This document shows, one piece after another, positions 23,283 through 35,188 of a stretch of 64,000 nt of DNA. The DNA is from Amyelois transitella (Eukaryota; Arthropoda; Insecta; Lepidoptera; Pyralidae). A program made the translations under genes and the position numbers. Numbering within the stretch: the stretch's first letter is position 1; every line of letters begins with the position of its first letter. The notes below the pieces were generated by a model. The model did not search any database, was not told the origin of the DNA, and saw nothing but the letters and a program-made list of their open reading frames with translations. The stretch covers positions 6,398,501-6,462,500 of the forward strand of contig NC_083518.1 of NCBI RefSeq assembly GCF_032362555.1, in the 5' to 3' direction.

Positions 23283-24202
23283 AAAACATCTCCATTTTTT
23301 TAAGACATTCGACATTTGGTCCTTAAAATCGATGAGACCGGCCCTGTCCTACTTCTACAGGCCGCTCTGCCTTATAAATTCATTTCGTTAGTCTGTCCAG
23401 ATCCATTCTCTTGACCAAACCATCTCAACACACCTTTTCCAACTTTGGTCTTCTTTCACTCCACACATTTCACTTACATTGAATATCAATCAAGGAGAAA
23501 TAATTTTTTTATCATATTCAAAGCTTTTAAAAAGCTTAATTAAAATATCCGTTTTCTAGTTTCCAAGTTCTACCTAAAAAGTATGTTTAAAATTTTGCAT
23601 TGTATTTATTATTATATACAATGTATAATGTTATTAAAGAGCAGGCAACCCTGCGTTAGCCCTATGGGTATGGCTGTGAAGGACAGTCAGGCCATCTCTT
23701 TTTATTTGGCTCGGGTTAGCTGTATGAATGTTTAGGGCCCAGCCTGCCGTTAGTTATGGCTATGTTGCAGATATTACTCGTAATAAGAAAAGGGCAAATA
23801 TTGTTATACCCGAACTATTCAGGATGCCCGGCGCAAATATAATCTATCGGTATATTTGATTTTGTATTGTATTTGGTATAATATTGTACATTATTAATAG
23901 TAAGCTTATGAAAGTAAGTAGTTAAATAATTAAATAATTCTAAATTCCTTTTTAAGTATATATGTACTTTTGTTATCCGTCACTCTTTACAATTAGGTAA
24001 GGTAGATTCTTGTCTCTATTTATAAAAGAGGACACTGTCATACCGTTGTACGATCGTATCAACGCTCATCACAAATCATTGAGTCTAGAGATTTTAAATT
24101 TAAGGAAACGGATGTTATCGAAATCTTTTGTTTTACGCGAAAAGATGTACACTAGTCACTTTGTAAAATAATGTGCAAACAAAAGAAACAGTATACCTAA
24201 TA
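23283..24202. other. Spacer with an unassigned GC-richer stretch
   Basis: 23640-23780 carries two related phrases (GCGTTAGCCCTATGGGTATGG and GCCGTTAGTTATGGCTATG, about 110 bp apart) that look like a decayed tandem repeat. No gene seen. Confidence 0.35.
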
Positions 24203-24438
24203 TACATACATTTAGTCACGTCGATATCTCTTACGGGGAAGACAGAGCCAATAGTCTTGAAAAGACTGACAGGACGTTCAGCTGTGATGGAATTGAAACT
24301 CAAATAGTGACAGATTGCTTACCCATCGCGTAAAAAAGGAATCCTAAGATTATAAGCCTATCCCTTTGTCGCCTTTTTGGACATCCAGGGGAAAGTTATG
24401 GAGTGGTTCTTTTTTAAAGTGTTGGAAACCACACGGCA
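24203..24438 (-). mobile_element. SINE-A, diverged copy
   Basis: Minus strand; tail TACATACA at the left, the core with ACTCAAATAGTGACAGATTG, and GGAAACCACACGGCA at the right. Small deletions in the centre. Confidence 0.88.
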
Positions 24439-24635
24439 CTTGAGAACTGTGTGGAGCTGTGAAACAGTTCAATCTTTAACCAAATCGTCAAAGTACTTTA
24501 CAAAACTCCAACGGTCTCAAAAATGTTTTCACACTACAAAAGAAGTAAGCATTCTTAAAATGTCCAACAAAGTTGCATGTTAAGAAATTAATGCAAACAC
24601 TCAGGACTGCAATTATCACGATTTGAATTGGCAGT

Positions 24636-24759
24636 TACCCTGTCTCGAGTAGGTTTTATGACGTGACATGTCCGTGCGTCGGCGCGTTACGGCTTTCGAG
24701 GCCCGTGTAGCGTGAACGCTGAAATAACCAGCGGTGCATGGTTAGACCAAGACAGGGTA
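24636..24759. repeat. Inverted-repeat-bounded 124-bp block (MITE-like candidate)
   Basis: TACCCTGTCT at 24636-24645 is the exact reverse complement of AGACAGGGTA at 24750-24759. The interior is unusually GC-rich. No clear target-site duplication, so assignment to a DNA transposon is only a suggestion. Confidence 0.35.
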
Positions 24760-24924
24760 TACAATTGTATATACATCTGCTGCTATGAGAAAGTAATGTA
24801 ACTTGAATATAGTTTGCTGTGATATTTCTGTTCATATGGTAATATTTAGAGTGAGGTTAAAATAAGTGATGTGTGGAAAGGCACAGGCTGTAATCGCACC
24901 CGCCTTGTAATCCGCCTTGTATCT

Positions 24925-25210
24925 ATGACTATTGTAGAAGTTATGTACATTCGTTTGAATACTAACCGACGTTCTTACGGTGGGGGAAGATATCGTGAGG
25001 AAACCTACACATTCAGGCACCTGATGTGTAACCATGATCGATCCAATACGGGTTAGGTTGACCAGCAAGTTTGCGAAAGTCAGACGGGAGACGTTTCGTG
25101 TAAAAACCTGACTCACCAAAATCCAGGATCTATGGTTAAAGGCATACCCTACCCAGGGCTCCTCTCCCGAGTGATGAGGATGCAACTAGGACTAAAGCTG
25201 GGAGGAAGAG
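24925..25210 (+). mobile_element. SINE-B, body and 3' end
   Basis: Plus strand: TACATTCGTTTGAATAC, TATCGTGAGGAAACCTACAC, AACCATGATCGATCC, TCGTGTAAAAACCTGACTCA, GAGTGATGAGGATGCAACTA and the 3' end GGGAGGAAGAG. The tRNA-like head is missing or unrecognisable. Confidence 0.82.
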
Positions 25211-25540
25211 AAAAAAAGATCCACTTAACTCCACCGACAAGAGTTACTCCTTGATTTAAGAAGAAAAAGAACTGAAGGCTATGCCGCAGTCAAAATCATC
25301 AAGCAAGAAAGTCAACAGAAATCCAGCAAATCATACTACATACAAAGCTGTTTTAATAGAATAACCTTGTTTCTTCACAGAATTGGCAGCGTAGGAAACT
25401 TGTGTTGTGTGTGTTACAAAAATGGTCGCCTGTTTGTTTGTGTTACGGATTTTCTCGGCTTTCATCCAAGTTTTTGCTAAAATCGTATTACGAGAAACAT
25501 GTCGACGAAGAATTTTCAATACATAAGCATATAGGAGGAT

Positions 25541-25860
25541 ATGGAGCGTGGTCGAGCGGTTAAGGTGACTGAATTAAAATAAGTGTAACACATATACGAC
25601 AAGCAATTTTTACCACAGCCACGTTTCAATCGTCGTTTCATCGTTTCTGGACATTGTACAATATTTTGATAGCTAACCGATGCTCTTAAGACGAAGGAAA
25701 ACATTGTAGGTACATGTAAAGCAACTGGACATGTAACATTGACCCAATGGGTTGGTTCGAAAGTGTTAATCACTGACTTACCCAGTCCAGGGACAAAGGC
25801 TCACCTTGAGCTCCTCCCCTAAAACATGGGTATATAGCTGGGAGTATCTCCAGGAGGAAG
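25541..25860 (+). mobile_element. SINE-B with tRNA-like head
   Basis: Begins with GGAGCGTGGTCGAGCGGTTA (pol III box A-like, resembling the 5' half of tRNA-Leu/Ser), followed by the family body (AACCGATGCTCTTAAGACG, ACTTACCCAGTCCAGGG) and the 3' end CAGGAGGAAG at 25851-25860. Box B is poorly preserved, so it is not a functional tRNA gene. Confidence 0.82.
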
Positions 25861-26521
25861 ATTTAATTCAAAAACTGATTAGATTTTGATAAACATTTGC
25901 CAAACGTAATTCTAAAATGGATTACACTAAACAGGTACCTCTTATTACCACCTCACATTACTAAAATGGCCCTCAGTTTCTGTGGCTTTAAAGGCCGTTT
26001 GCGTGTTTTAACGAACGGGTTAAATGATGAAAGGGTTAACGTTCATCTGTGAATAGTAAGCACCTTGTTAGAGTCGCTCTAGATGTCATAAATACCCAGT
26101 TATGGTGAATGTGATTAGAGAATTAAAATTAATTTACGCGTTACTTACTGACTCGGATTTGGTTAAAATTATCGTTAAAATGTGTGACGTGATATTAATA
26201 CTGACTAATAACTGAAGAGTTTAATTACACATTTTAAGTTTGGAAATAAAATCAGTTAACAAGATTAATTGAGTTTAATCGAAGACTTTTTAGAGGAAAC
26301 CCAAACGTCACGTTGTTCATTTTGCAACATTTTTCGAAAATTTGTGTTTGATCGACCATTAATAATTTTATAAGTGTGGATTACTACTAAAACCCGACAC
26401 TTGCAAAAATATGCTCAAGAAGAAGTTGATTGTCACAACGAAAAAGAAAAGAGATTTATCAAACCTCAAATAAGACATTGACTTTCGAAAACGTATGAAA
26501 ACCGATAATGCCGAATTTAAC
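25861..26521. other. Spacer
   Basis: No gene or named repeat recognised. Confidence 0.4.
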
Positions 26522-26592
26522 CATACATACATACATATAGTCACGTCTTTATCCCTTGCGAGGTGAAAAGAGCCAACAATTTTTAAAAGACA
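26522..26592 (-). mobile_element. SINE-A 3'-end fragment
   Basis: CATACATACATACATATAG, then TCACGTCTTTATCCCTTGCG, truncated after the AAAAGAC remnant of the stem-loop. Confidence 0.85.
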
Positions 26593-28014
26593 ATAATAAT
26601 ATATATTCATACATATATATAAAACAGAATGCTGCATCAAATGTTTATGCTCGAATTTTACGAGTAAATAGAGTAAACAGAAGAATATTTTACCATTGTG
26701 ATTTTATGGGTCCGTGGCGACTCTGTCACACATTTCATAAAAATAAATGATATACTTACTTACTACACGGAAAAGAAATAAGATGTTTTTTTCCTATTTC
26801 TGCTGTGTTTTAGTATTTTTGTACTATATCAAATATCTGCAAAGAGGCATGATTTATGTATGTATATATCAAATGTTATATATATTCTCCCGATTTGCAG
26901 TTTACGTAAAAAATATAAAAATTCTCAGTTTATTTAATTTCTGTGCCAATGTACGACGCTGTATATTATGGATATAAATATAAATAAATAATATAAATGA
27001 TGAGACTGACTGACTCATTGACTGACATTGTCTTAAAGTACTTTTATTTAATTTTATATTTATTTTTTCTTTAAGTACTTTTTCTTACAAATTAATTCTA
27101 TATGTACATTTTATTTCACTTTTACTGAAAGAGTACAAGCAAAGCCGACTAAACTCTTTGGACAGTGCATTCAGCCCTCCCTTGTCTCACGTAATGGTCA
27201 GTCTCTTCAGACTCGCTGCACACAAAATAATGAGGTAAGAGATGTATTAATAGGTCGACTTTGAATTCGTTAATACTGTTTTTATTTAAGACTGTGTTCA
27301 TGATTCCGAGTTATTTAACACTGTCAATACATGATGAACATAATTTAAAAGAAAATTATAGATGAAATAATAACCTAGCGTAATAATAATAAATATGATA
27401 TCGTTATTTCAAAGACATTATAATAATAAAGTTATATAAGATTTAAAATAGTTATAAAAGTATTAGGTATACTTTCAAACGACAAACATCAAAATCGACA
27501 GAATGATCGAATAACAAAGTAAAAAAGAACATTAACGAATTGAGAACCTTTCAAAATAGTTCATTCGTAAATCATTAAGTTAAAAAAAATAAATACTTTT
27601 CTTAAATGTCAGGTTTGAATAAAAGAAAAGTTATTTCTGTGTATTCTAAATTTGTGCTCTGGCTACCTCATTAAATTTGCATCAAAAAGGGACCATTCAT
27701 ACGCTTTTTCTCGTTTAACGTTTCAACTTGAGGGAACATGCAATAGAATTCGATAAGACCAAATACCGTGAAATAAAAATGCTTCTGAGAAGTTTTAAGA
27801 TTTTCAATTCAATTGGGTCACGTTTCACGATTGGAGTTCGTATTTTGTTTAGTTTCTATACTAAAATGAGCAAAATTACTTTTGTCCATCATATTATCCG
27901 GATTTTAAATTAACTAAGATGAGATTTTTGATAGGAAGAAGTGAAGTTTACGCCTATCGCACTCAAATTATCTTTTTGTCTCACTAGCGCTTTTTATGGA
28001 GATCGCACTGGACG
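26593..28014. other. Spacer
   Basis: Very AT-rich; no coding signal recognised. Confidence 0.4.
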
Positions 28015-28125
28015 AGTCGCTGCGTGTAAAAAAAACCTGACTGACCTTATACAGATGAAATCAAAATCCGGTCTTTCTCAACCGAGGTGAGGACACAACC
28101 CTGACTAATTTCAGGTGATAATTAC
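28015..28125 (+). mobile_element. SINE-B 3' fragment
   Basis: GTCGCTGCGTGTAAAAAAAA, CCTGACTGACC and GAGGTGAGGACACAACC match the SINE-B body; the usual GGAGGAAG end is lost. Confidence 0.7.
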
Positions 28126-29848
28126 GACTTTTACCATTCGACTAATGTGTTCGTATGTAACAAAACTATTGTTACACAATCATACAAATGTTCCCACACT
28201 TTTCAATGGTAGCGAAAAATTATTCTCCACAGAAATATTGGAAATATTCCCGATTTCCAATCGAAAGATGCTTCAAAGTGAGGCGTGAGCGAAATAAGCT
28301 TTTCGTTTATTGGAAAAACGCGAGAAACGTTCGGAATGTTGTGTGAAATAAATTAAAAATTGTATTTTTCAGTGTTTGGTCTTCCTTTACAGTTTGAATG
28401 AAGTTAATTCTCTTTTGGCCGCGTCAGTGTTCGTGATTGCAAAACTTTGATTTTATTTCCACTTCCACATCGCAAATCGATGCTTTATTTTGAGATTTCA
28501 GAAAAAAAAGGTTGAATACGATTCTGCGCTTTATTTACATTTATTCTCACATCAGTTATTAAGTTATTGAATATTCTCTCTCTTAACAGAATACTGCATG
28601 TGTTGGCATGAAATTATCAAATCTTGTCTAATCAAAGTTTCCAAGGCACCCCAGGGGTGTATTGCCGGGAAGCCTTGGGTCCGGAATGAGATCAATAGTA
28701 CGTCATTACCAAATGTATTAAAAATAGCTAAAACTTTTCATCATTTATAGAACTTTTTCTTTACTTTTTATTGTTCTAACTTATATGAAAACATCTATAA
28801 TCATGAGTCTAATACTCAAAGCAATCTTTCAATTTAATAAGCCATTTTAATTCCTTTGATTCTTCGAGTTTTGAAACTTCTTTGAAATAAGTATGGAAAA
28901 GATAAAAAAGCTGAAAGAATAATATACTTAAATGTTTGTGAAGCTTTCAGCTCATGAAGATGTTCGTTACAGTGTACTTGTTTTTCAGGATTTAATTCTG
29001 ATAACATTTATGAGAAAGTTTAATACCTAATTAATTAGGACCAATTAAGACTTTAAGAAGTGTTTATCCCTAAATCTCATCTAAACTAAAGTGTGTTTTG
29101 TGATAGAATTCTTTTTAGGCACGTGTTATACACCCGATTTTTTGGATTGACACTAATCATATCTAGATAGGTCAAATTTTTGTTTTTTTACCTATATAGA
29201 TATGATAATCGGCATAATTTCTATTCTAACCAATAATTAAGTAAAAAATGTGTTAGTATAAGTAGAAATTGTACAGCAGGATTCACCCACCCAGTCTTTG
29301 CTTTCTATAATAACTGGACGTATGCATTTAAGATCAGTGAAAAAAAAACATTAAAAAGACATTAAACATTAAACTCTCTTCTTATTTTCTCAATCACTGT
29401 TAAGGCGTAATGACCCGTAAAGGAAATTCGATAATCTAAAAATAGTACCTATTATAACCACTACAGTAGTTTTCACCTACTTTATAATTCCTAATCTAAC
29501 TTTGAACAATATACAAGCAAGGTGCAAGGAAAGCAGTTTCAGAAATTTGCAAATACATATATATCCAGTAACTGTTATTACTCTCCTACATCAAACTTCG
29601 CGGGTAGGAAGATCATATTGCTAAAGTTTTCATTTTTAGGGATAAGTGTGCGTGTCATTGTGAACCTTAACTTCATTTTTATAAATTGTCACACGCTCAC
29701 GACTTTTTTTTATCAGATCGTGAACATAAAAATCAACAAGTAAATAAACGTTTCATTAAAAGATAAGGTCATCAGGATCAAGGTCAAAATCTAAGAATAA
29801 GTAATTAGACAAACAAACAGCCGTATTCCCGTACAGTTTATATTAGTG
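28126..29848. other. Spacer
   Basis: No convincing exon, RNA gene or repeat. Confidence 0.4.
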
Positions 29849-30050
29849 TATATCCGTTGCGGGATAGACAGAGCCAGCCGTATTAAAAGACTGGACTGAA
29901 GGCCACGTTTAGGTGTTACGCTTAATGATAGAATTTATTGAGATTCAAATAGTAACAGGTTGCTAACCCAACGCCTTAAAGAAGAATCCCAAGTTTATAA
30001 GCCTACCCCTTTGTCGCATTTTACGACATTCATGGGATAGAGATTGAGTT
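29849..30050 (-). mobile_element. SINE-A, diverged, lacking the 5' terminus
   Basis: Minus strand: TATATCCGTTGCGGGATAGA at the left, core ATTCAAATAGTAACAGGTTG, then GCCTACCCCTTTGTCGC and CATGGGATAGAGATTGAG at the right. Forms a head-to-head pair with the next copy. Confidence 0.85.
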
Positions 30051-30148
30051 CATAAATAATTCATTTTAATTGTACATATTAAACATTATAATTTGTTTAT
30101 AGTCTTAAATAACCATATAAATAAAGGATATAGGTATTTTTGTATAGG

Positions 30149-30401
30149 TGCCGTGGCTCCCGGCACCAATACAAAAAAAAGGACCACTCCATCTCTTTCC
30201 CACGGATGTAAAAGGCGACTAAGGGATAGGCTTACAAACTTGGGATTCGTTTTTTAGGCGATGGGCTGGCAACCTATCACTATTTGAATCTCAATTCTAT
30301 CATTAAGCCAAATAACTGAACGTGGTCATTCAGTCATTTCAAGACTGTTGGCTCTGTCTACCCCGCAAGGAATATAGTCGTGACCATATGTATGTATGTA
30401 T
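30149..30401 (+). mobile_element. SINE-A, full length, plus strand
   Basis: Starts GCCGTGGCTCCCGGCACC, contains CCACTCCATCTCTTTCCCAC, AGGCGATGGGCTGGCAACC, TGGCTCTGTCTACCCCGC, and ends in TATGTATGTATG. Confidence 0.92.
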
Positions 30402-32517
30402 AAAGGAAATAAACATGCGGAGTTTTCATAAATGAATTCAACTCACGGTTGGCCCTTTAATTCTCTAACCCAGTAATATGATGTCAAAGTTCGAGGAGTG
30501 TCTTTTGCGAAGAATTTTATCATCACCTTTTAAACTTTGGGAATGTGGAATTATATTACGAAAAAAACTTGAAGTTGAGATTGAATTGAGACACACCTTT
30601 TGAGAAGTACAGAATTGGGTCACACGTATTGGAACATCTGTATTTAATTTGAGTGTATACGTGTATATTTTTTATTGACTTTCTAAAATATGAAAATTAC
30701 CTTCAGTTTCCATGTGACTGTATTTTAGCAGAAGCTGATCTCAAAACTATTTAGGGAAACTACTTGTATTACTCTTATTTCTTTTTCTTTATTTCAGAAG
30801 TTAAATTTCGTGAAAACTTATTTTCTTAAAAAAATACTAGACAGAAGCAGATGCCTGAAGTTTGATCTAGATCTCAATGACATTTGCGTTGCAAAAATAT
30901 AGTTACCAAATCTCACTTCGCTATACGTATAAAATACTATGTACTATCTACTTTTTCATGAATTCACATTCAGAGGAACGATCTTTTCAGTACTTACACG
31001 TCTCGTTGCCATATTTTTATGGCGCCGTAAATTCTGTTGAACGTCCAGATGTAATCGTAATATTCCGCGTCAAATATTAAAAAACACATCTTTCTGAAAC
31101 CCATTTTCTTTTTATTATTTTGTTAAAATACCAGCCGTAACCGGAATTTGAGAGTGACTCAAAATATCCAATTTCACATTAACTTAATGCAGAATTTACG
31201 GCGTCACACGAGACAGCTAATGCGAAGCATCTGCACGTCACTTTATGGCGAGAGTGCAAGACTAAAACATTACAACATTAATGAGTAAATACTAGGTAGG
31301 ATAAGCAGCAAGGACTCTTGAAAATTTGATCGAAATATCGTTAAAATAATGTGCATTTAATCATGATTTAATCACTTATAAACATTGATCATAATTTACG
31401 AATATTTCGCTAGAAGTGTATAAAAGTGAAAAATTTGCTGTCACAAAAATAAAGGTCTAAATATACGGATAGTGTTCTATGTTTCTTGCCTACTTTATAA
31501 AGACGTAATTATACCAAGTCATTTGCCACGGGTGTCAATACTCATGACCTGTATTTACTCATGCTTCCCTTGCCTTGCAAGCCATAAAGCTAGCTATATC
31601 TGTTGCATACAAAATTATGGCATTTTTATGCTTTGGCATCTCGTCGTATACGGTGGCACCTCATAAAAGATGTTCACTAGCAAATTCAATTCAATACATT
31701 GCGTTTATTACATCACTGTACATAAATGGACGGTATTACAGCCTTTTAGTGGAAGAATATCGCCTTGCAATAACTTGATATCTATACCATTATAATAGTA
31801 TTGTAGTGAGAAGGGATTTCTATTTTATATTTCTACTTTATACGACCTGCCCTGGCTTTGAACTGGTACAACGCTTATGCTATACTTATACTTACATATA
31901 ACTTAACTTGATACCTAACCCGTAATAGAATATGTTGGTTAGTATTAAACAAAAATATTATTTATATATACTCGAAAATATTATCTTTCTCGGTAATAAG
32001 TTGGAAATTAAACTAAAAAGAATTGTTCTTTACTGAGAAAAGAGATATTAGTTTAGTAGAATTCGAACATTGGACAAAGTACGCATTTCTTAAAACCTAA
32101 TATTTAATTCAACCACTGACGCTCAACCACACGTTCGCTCTAAATGCCCTTCCTTATCTCACCAAATTATCATAAAATGAAATTACTTCTAAAAGTCCAG
32201 TAAAATACGGGAACATAACTGAAAAATACTGCTACAAGATGGTGGAAAGTTTACACATTCTTGGTCTCCTTTGACCCGGTCATAAGTTTGGGAACGTGGC
32301 CATATTGTCCGGCGTCCATGAAAAAAGACCTGAAACTTTCCCCTCTTGCACAAACTTAGAGGATCGTGAAATATGTTTTATGATTCTAGCTGATAATGCA
32401 TATTCTTTTGAGAAGTGAAGTTTTTTCATTGTGTTTTTATTATAGGAATATTACGATATATTATGATCGGTGTAAAATTATGTGACACAATAAGACACAT
32501 GCGTGTTATAAGAATAT
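30402..32517. other. Spacer
   Basis: Roughly 2.1 kb without a recognisable gene or repeat. Confidence 0.4.
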
Positions 32518-32610
32518 TCTTCCTCCTGGCGTAAGTTTTGATTACGTCTTCTTCTTCCTGGAGAAGAACCCGGTGTGCACCTTTATGACCCTGAATGATC
32601 TTGGATTGGA
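32518..32610 (-). mobile_element. SINE-B 3' fragment
   Basis: TCTTCCTCCTGGCGTAAG with GATTACGTC, then GGAGAAGAACCCGGTG and the TTATGACCCTGAATG block; minus orientation. Confidence 0.7.
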
Positions 32611-33297
32611 TGGAGAAAGATTTGTACACGCAGTCCATTTGTCCCTTATATATTTATTTATTTTATTTATATTTTATCTGGGACATTTCGAATCATGTTC
32701 CATGGTCACTGAGCTACCGAAAACCAGGTACCTACGTTACGTGCGCGTTTAATATCTGTATTATATATAAGTCTGCGCATGTATCAAACTTTAATGTAAA
32801 ACTGATGGCGACTCTCTCGGATGAAGGTAGAGGTCAAACATCACTTCGAAATTTCATATTTTACCATAAAATTATGTTTGCAGATTCCATGTAAGTAGGT
32901 CGAGCAGCGAGAGGATTACTTCACTATAGAACATGTATTTTTGTTCATAAAGCTAAATTACGTTCTTGAATTTATGACTTTTATACGACACAATAACTTT
33001 TCGCTTCGGAACGCTGTTTTGATACAACCTATCGATAGAATCTTTGAAAAACAGAGCATTATGCATGTAAAGGGTTTCGTGTCACAAAGACTCCATGTTT
33101 TCATTCAAAATTGTGTCATTTTGAAACCAAGAACACCATTTGAATTTTGTCACAGATCTACAATTTCGGTTTTAAATGTTCCTGTGTATAATAAATATAT
33201 CTTAGCAATATGTTTGCTTTTATTTCTAAAACTTTCTTTGGGTTAATAATGTCTCATGATTTCCAGCACCTTACTCGTAAATAAATAGGTTTTCCAA
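32611..33297. other. Spacer
   Basis: No gene seen; a short CAG|GTACCT-like donor near 32727 has no supporting coding frame. Confidence 0.4.
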
Positions 33298-33503
33298 AAT
33301 AACACTCCATCTTTTTCTCATGGATGTTATAATGGGCAAATAAAGTCGGGATTCTTCTTTTAGGTGATGAGCTAGCAACCTATCACTATTTGAATCTCAA
33401 TTCTATCATTAAGCCAAACAGCTGAACGTGGCCTGTATTCTTTACAAGACTGTTGGCTCTGACTACCCTGTAAGGGATTAGACTTGGTCATTACAAACAT
33501 ACA
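33298..33503 (+). mobile_element. SINE-A, 5'-truncated
   Basis: Plus strand from AACACTCCATCTTTTTCTC through GGTGATGAGCTAGCAACC and TGGCTCTGACTACCCTG to a decayed tail (ACAAACATACATATG). Confidence 0.85.
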
Positions 33504-33732
33504 TATGTTTGTAATTTCTTTCGGAGTAAAGCAAGTACAAAACAAAATATATATACAAACAAATAAATATTCATTGAAACACGATTGCAATGCATTGAAC
33601 AACAGATTGTTATTATTGTGACCAGAATTGGATTAGTATTAAATGGACAGATTACGCAAGGTAGGCTTGTGGATTACAACCGGTGCACACACATCGACAC
33701 AAATTACGTTACGCTATTCCTGGTAGTGTTTC

Positions 33733-33921
33733 ACATACAAACATATAGTCACGTCTATAGCCCTTGCGGGGTAGATAGAGCAAACAATTTTGATTCTTTT
33801 TTTTTTTGGCGATGGACTAGCAACCTGTCAATATTTGAATCTCAATTTTATTATCAAGTCAATAAGCTGAACGTGGCTGATTACCACGTAAGGTATATAT
33901 AGACGTGACTTTATGTATTTA
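33733..33921. mobile_element. Two SINE-A 3' segments in head-to-head inverted arrangement
   Basis: 33733-33796 is a minus-strand 3' end (ACATATAGTCACGTCTATAG, GGGGTAGATAGAGC). It meets, across a T-run, a plus-strand segment at 33808-33921 (GGCGATGGACTAGCAACC, GAACGTGGCTGA, ATAGACGTGACTTTATG). Both tails face outward. Confidence 0.82.
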
Positions 33922-34439
33922 CACATTTTAATTAACTTTATTTCGCAAACCGTTTTAATGATTTTACCGGTACAAGCAACACTTTGCTAAGTCTTAAAGA
34001 TATTTCCAGAATAACTTGGAACACTGCATTGCAGCATCTGAGCTGTAATTAGCGAAACGTTTTAGTGCCCCACACGGTGCCCAATTTCGGCTACTTTCAA
34101 CAACTTACTCTGAAACTTGCTACTTGTGAAAATTAATTAAAATTGTGTTATTTTTCTATAAGTTTAACATTTATCAAGGGATGGACAAGAACTGATGTGA
34201 TTTGTAAGCCATTTTCTTATAATTATCAAAGAATTTTGTGATATTTGCAAAGAAACAATTTCGTTTACGTGCTTATTACATATTTAAAATACCTAAGTAC
34301 TAAAACTTATATTTGATATATTTGCAAGTCATTTACGGTAATATTGTGGTTAAAATTTTAAGATTATGTAGAAACTCCGTTATTTTAGGTTCATTGTGCA
34401 TTTATTACGAGTACTTCTTAATCGTGTAAAATAACATCC
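33922..34439. other. Spacer
   Basis: No gene recognised. Confidence 0.4.
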
Positions 34440-34605
34440 CAATCCCAATTAATACTATGTATAATGTGTAAGAAAGTTTGTTTGTTATCTCTTCTCGGTC
34501 TAACCATTGAACCGATTTCCATTTAATTTTGCCCATGGTCTGACGGTACAGAAAAGGACATGGGTAACAAACATGTGAGTGGAGCCGCTAGTTAAAACTG
34601 TAAAA
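34440..34605 (+). mobile_element. Helitron-like non-autonomous repeat, diverged
   Basis: Contains ACTATGTATAATGTGTAAG, GTTTGTTTGTTATCTC, CCATTGAACCGATTTCC and ends GTGGAGCCGCTAGTT, the wording of a very common lepidopteran dispersed repeat with a CTAGT end. No transposase; class is inference. Confidence 0.45.
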
Positions 34606-35040
34606 AATATTAAATCATAATGCTATCACAGTCCGCAGTAATTACAAGTATCATAAATTCGTTCTAAGCTCAGTTCTGTCCAAATGGGATCTATCATATT
34701 TATCTGCTATTAGTTTCATTTACTACATGTATCGTGGAATAAACTTTATGTAATTCACTTAGTTTACATTCCACGTGTGCATGCAGCGGATTACAAAGCG
34801 GAGGATATTTATTGTAATCGGCGTCCAAATGGGCAATTTAATCAAAGAGAATGTCTGATTGCACGGATCCTGCTATGGTATGTGGTGAAGCGGGCACTGA
34901 TTAAAAGGACATACAGATGTGTATCGTATTTTGTTATTCTTTTTTGATTAGAAAAGTGTCGGATCCATATCATTTCTTAGGTCTCTTCTTAACGCTTCAA
35001 TACTAAGTCAAGCAAGGGCATTGGACAACATTACTCAAAA
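34606..35040. other. Spacer
   Basis: No gene recognised. Confidence 0.4.
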
Positions 35041-35188
35041 TTTTTTAGGCGATGGGCAAGCAACTTGTCACTATTTGAATCTCAATTCTATCATTAAGCC
35101 AAACAGCTGAACGTGGCTAGACAGTCTTTTCAAGACTGTTGGCTCTGTATAAGGATATAGACGTAACTATATGTATGTATGTATGTTT
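35041..35188 (+). mobile_element. SINE-A, 5'-truncated
   Basis: Begins TTTTTTAGGCGATGGGC, includes CAGTCTTTTCAAGACTG and ends TATGTATGTATGTATG; a small deletion removes the CTACCCC part. Confidence 0.88.
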
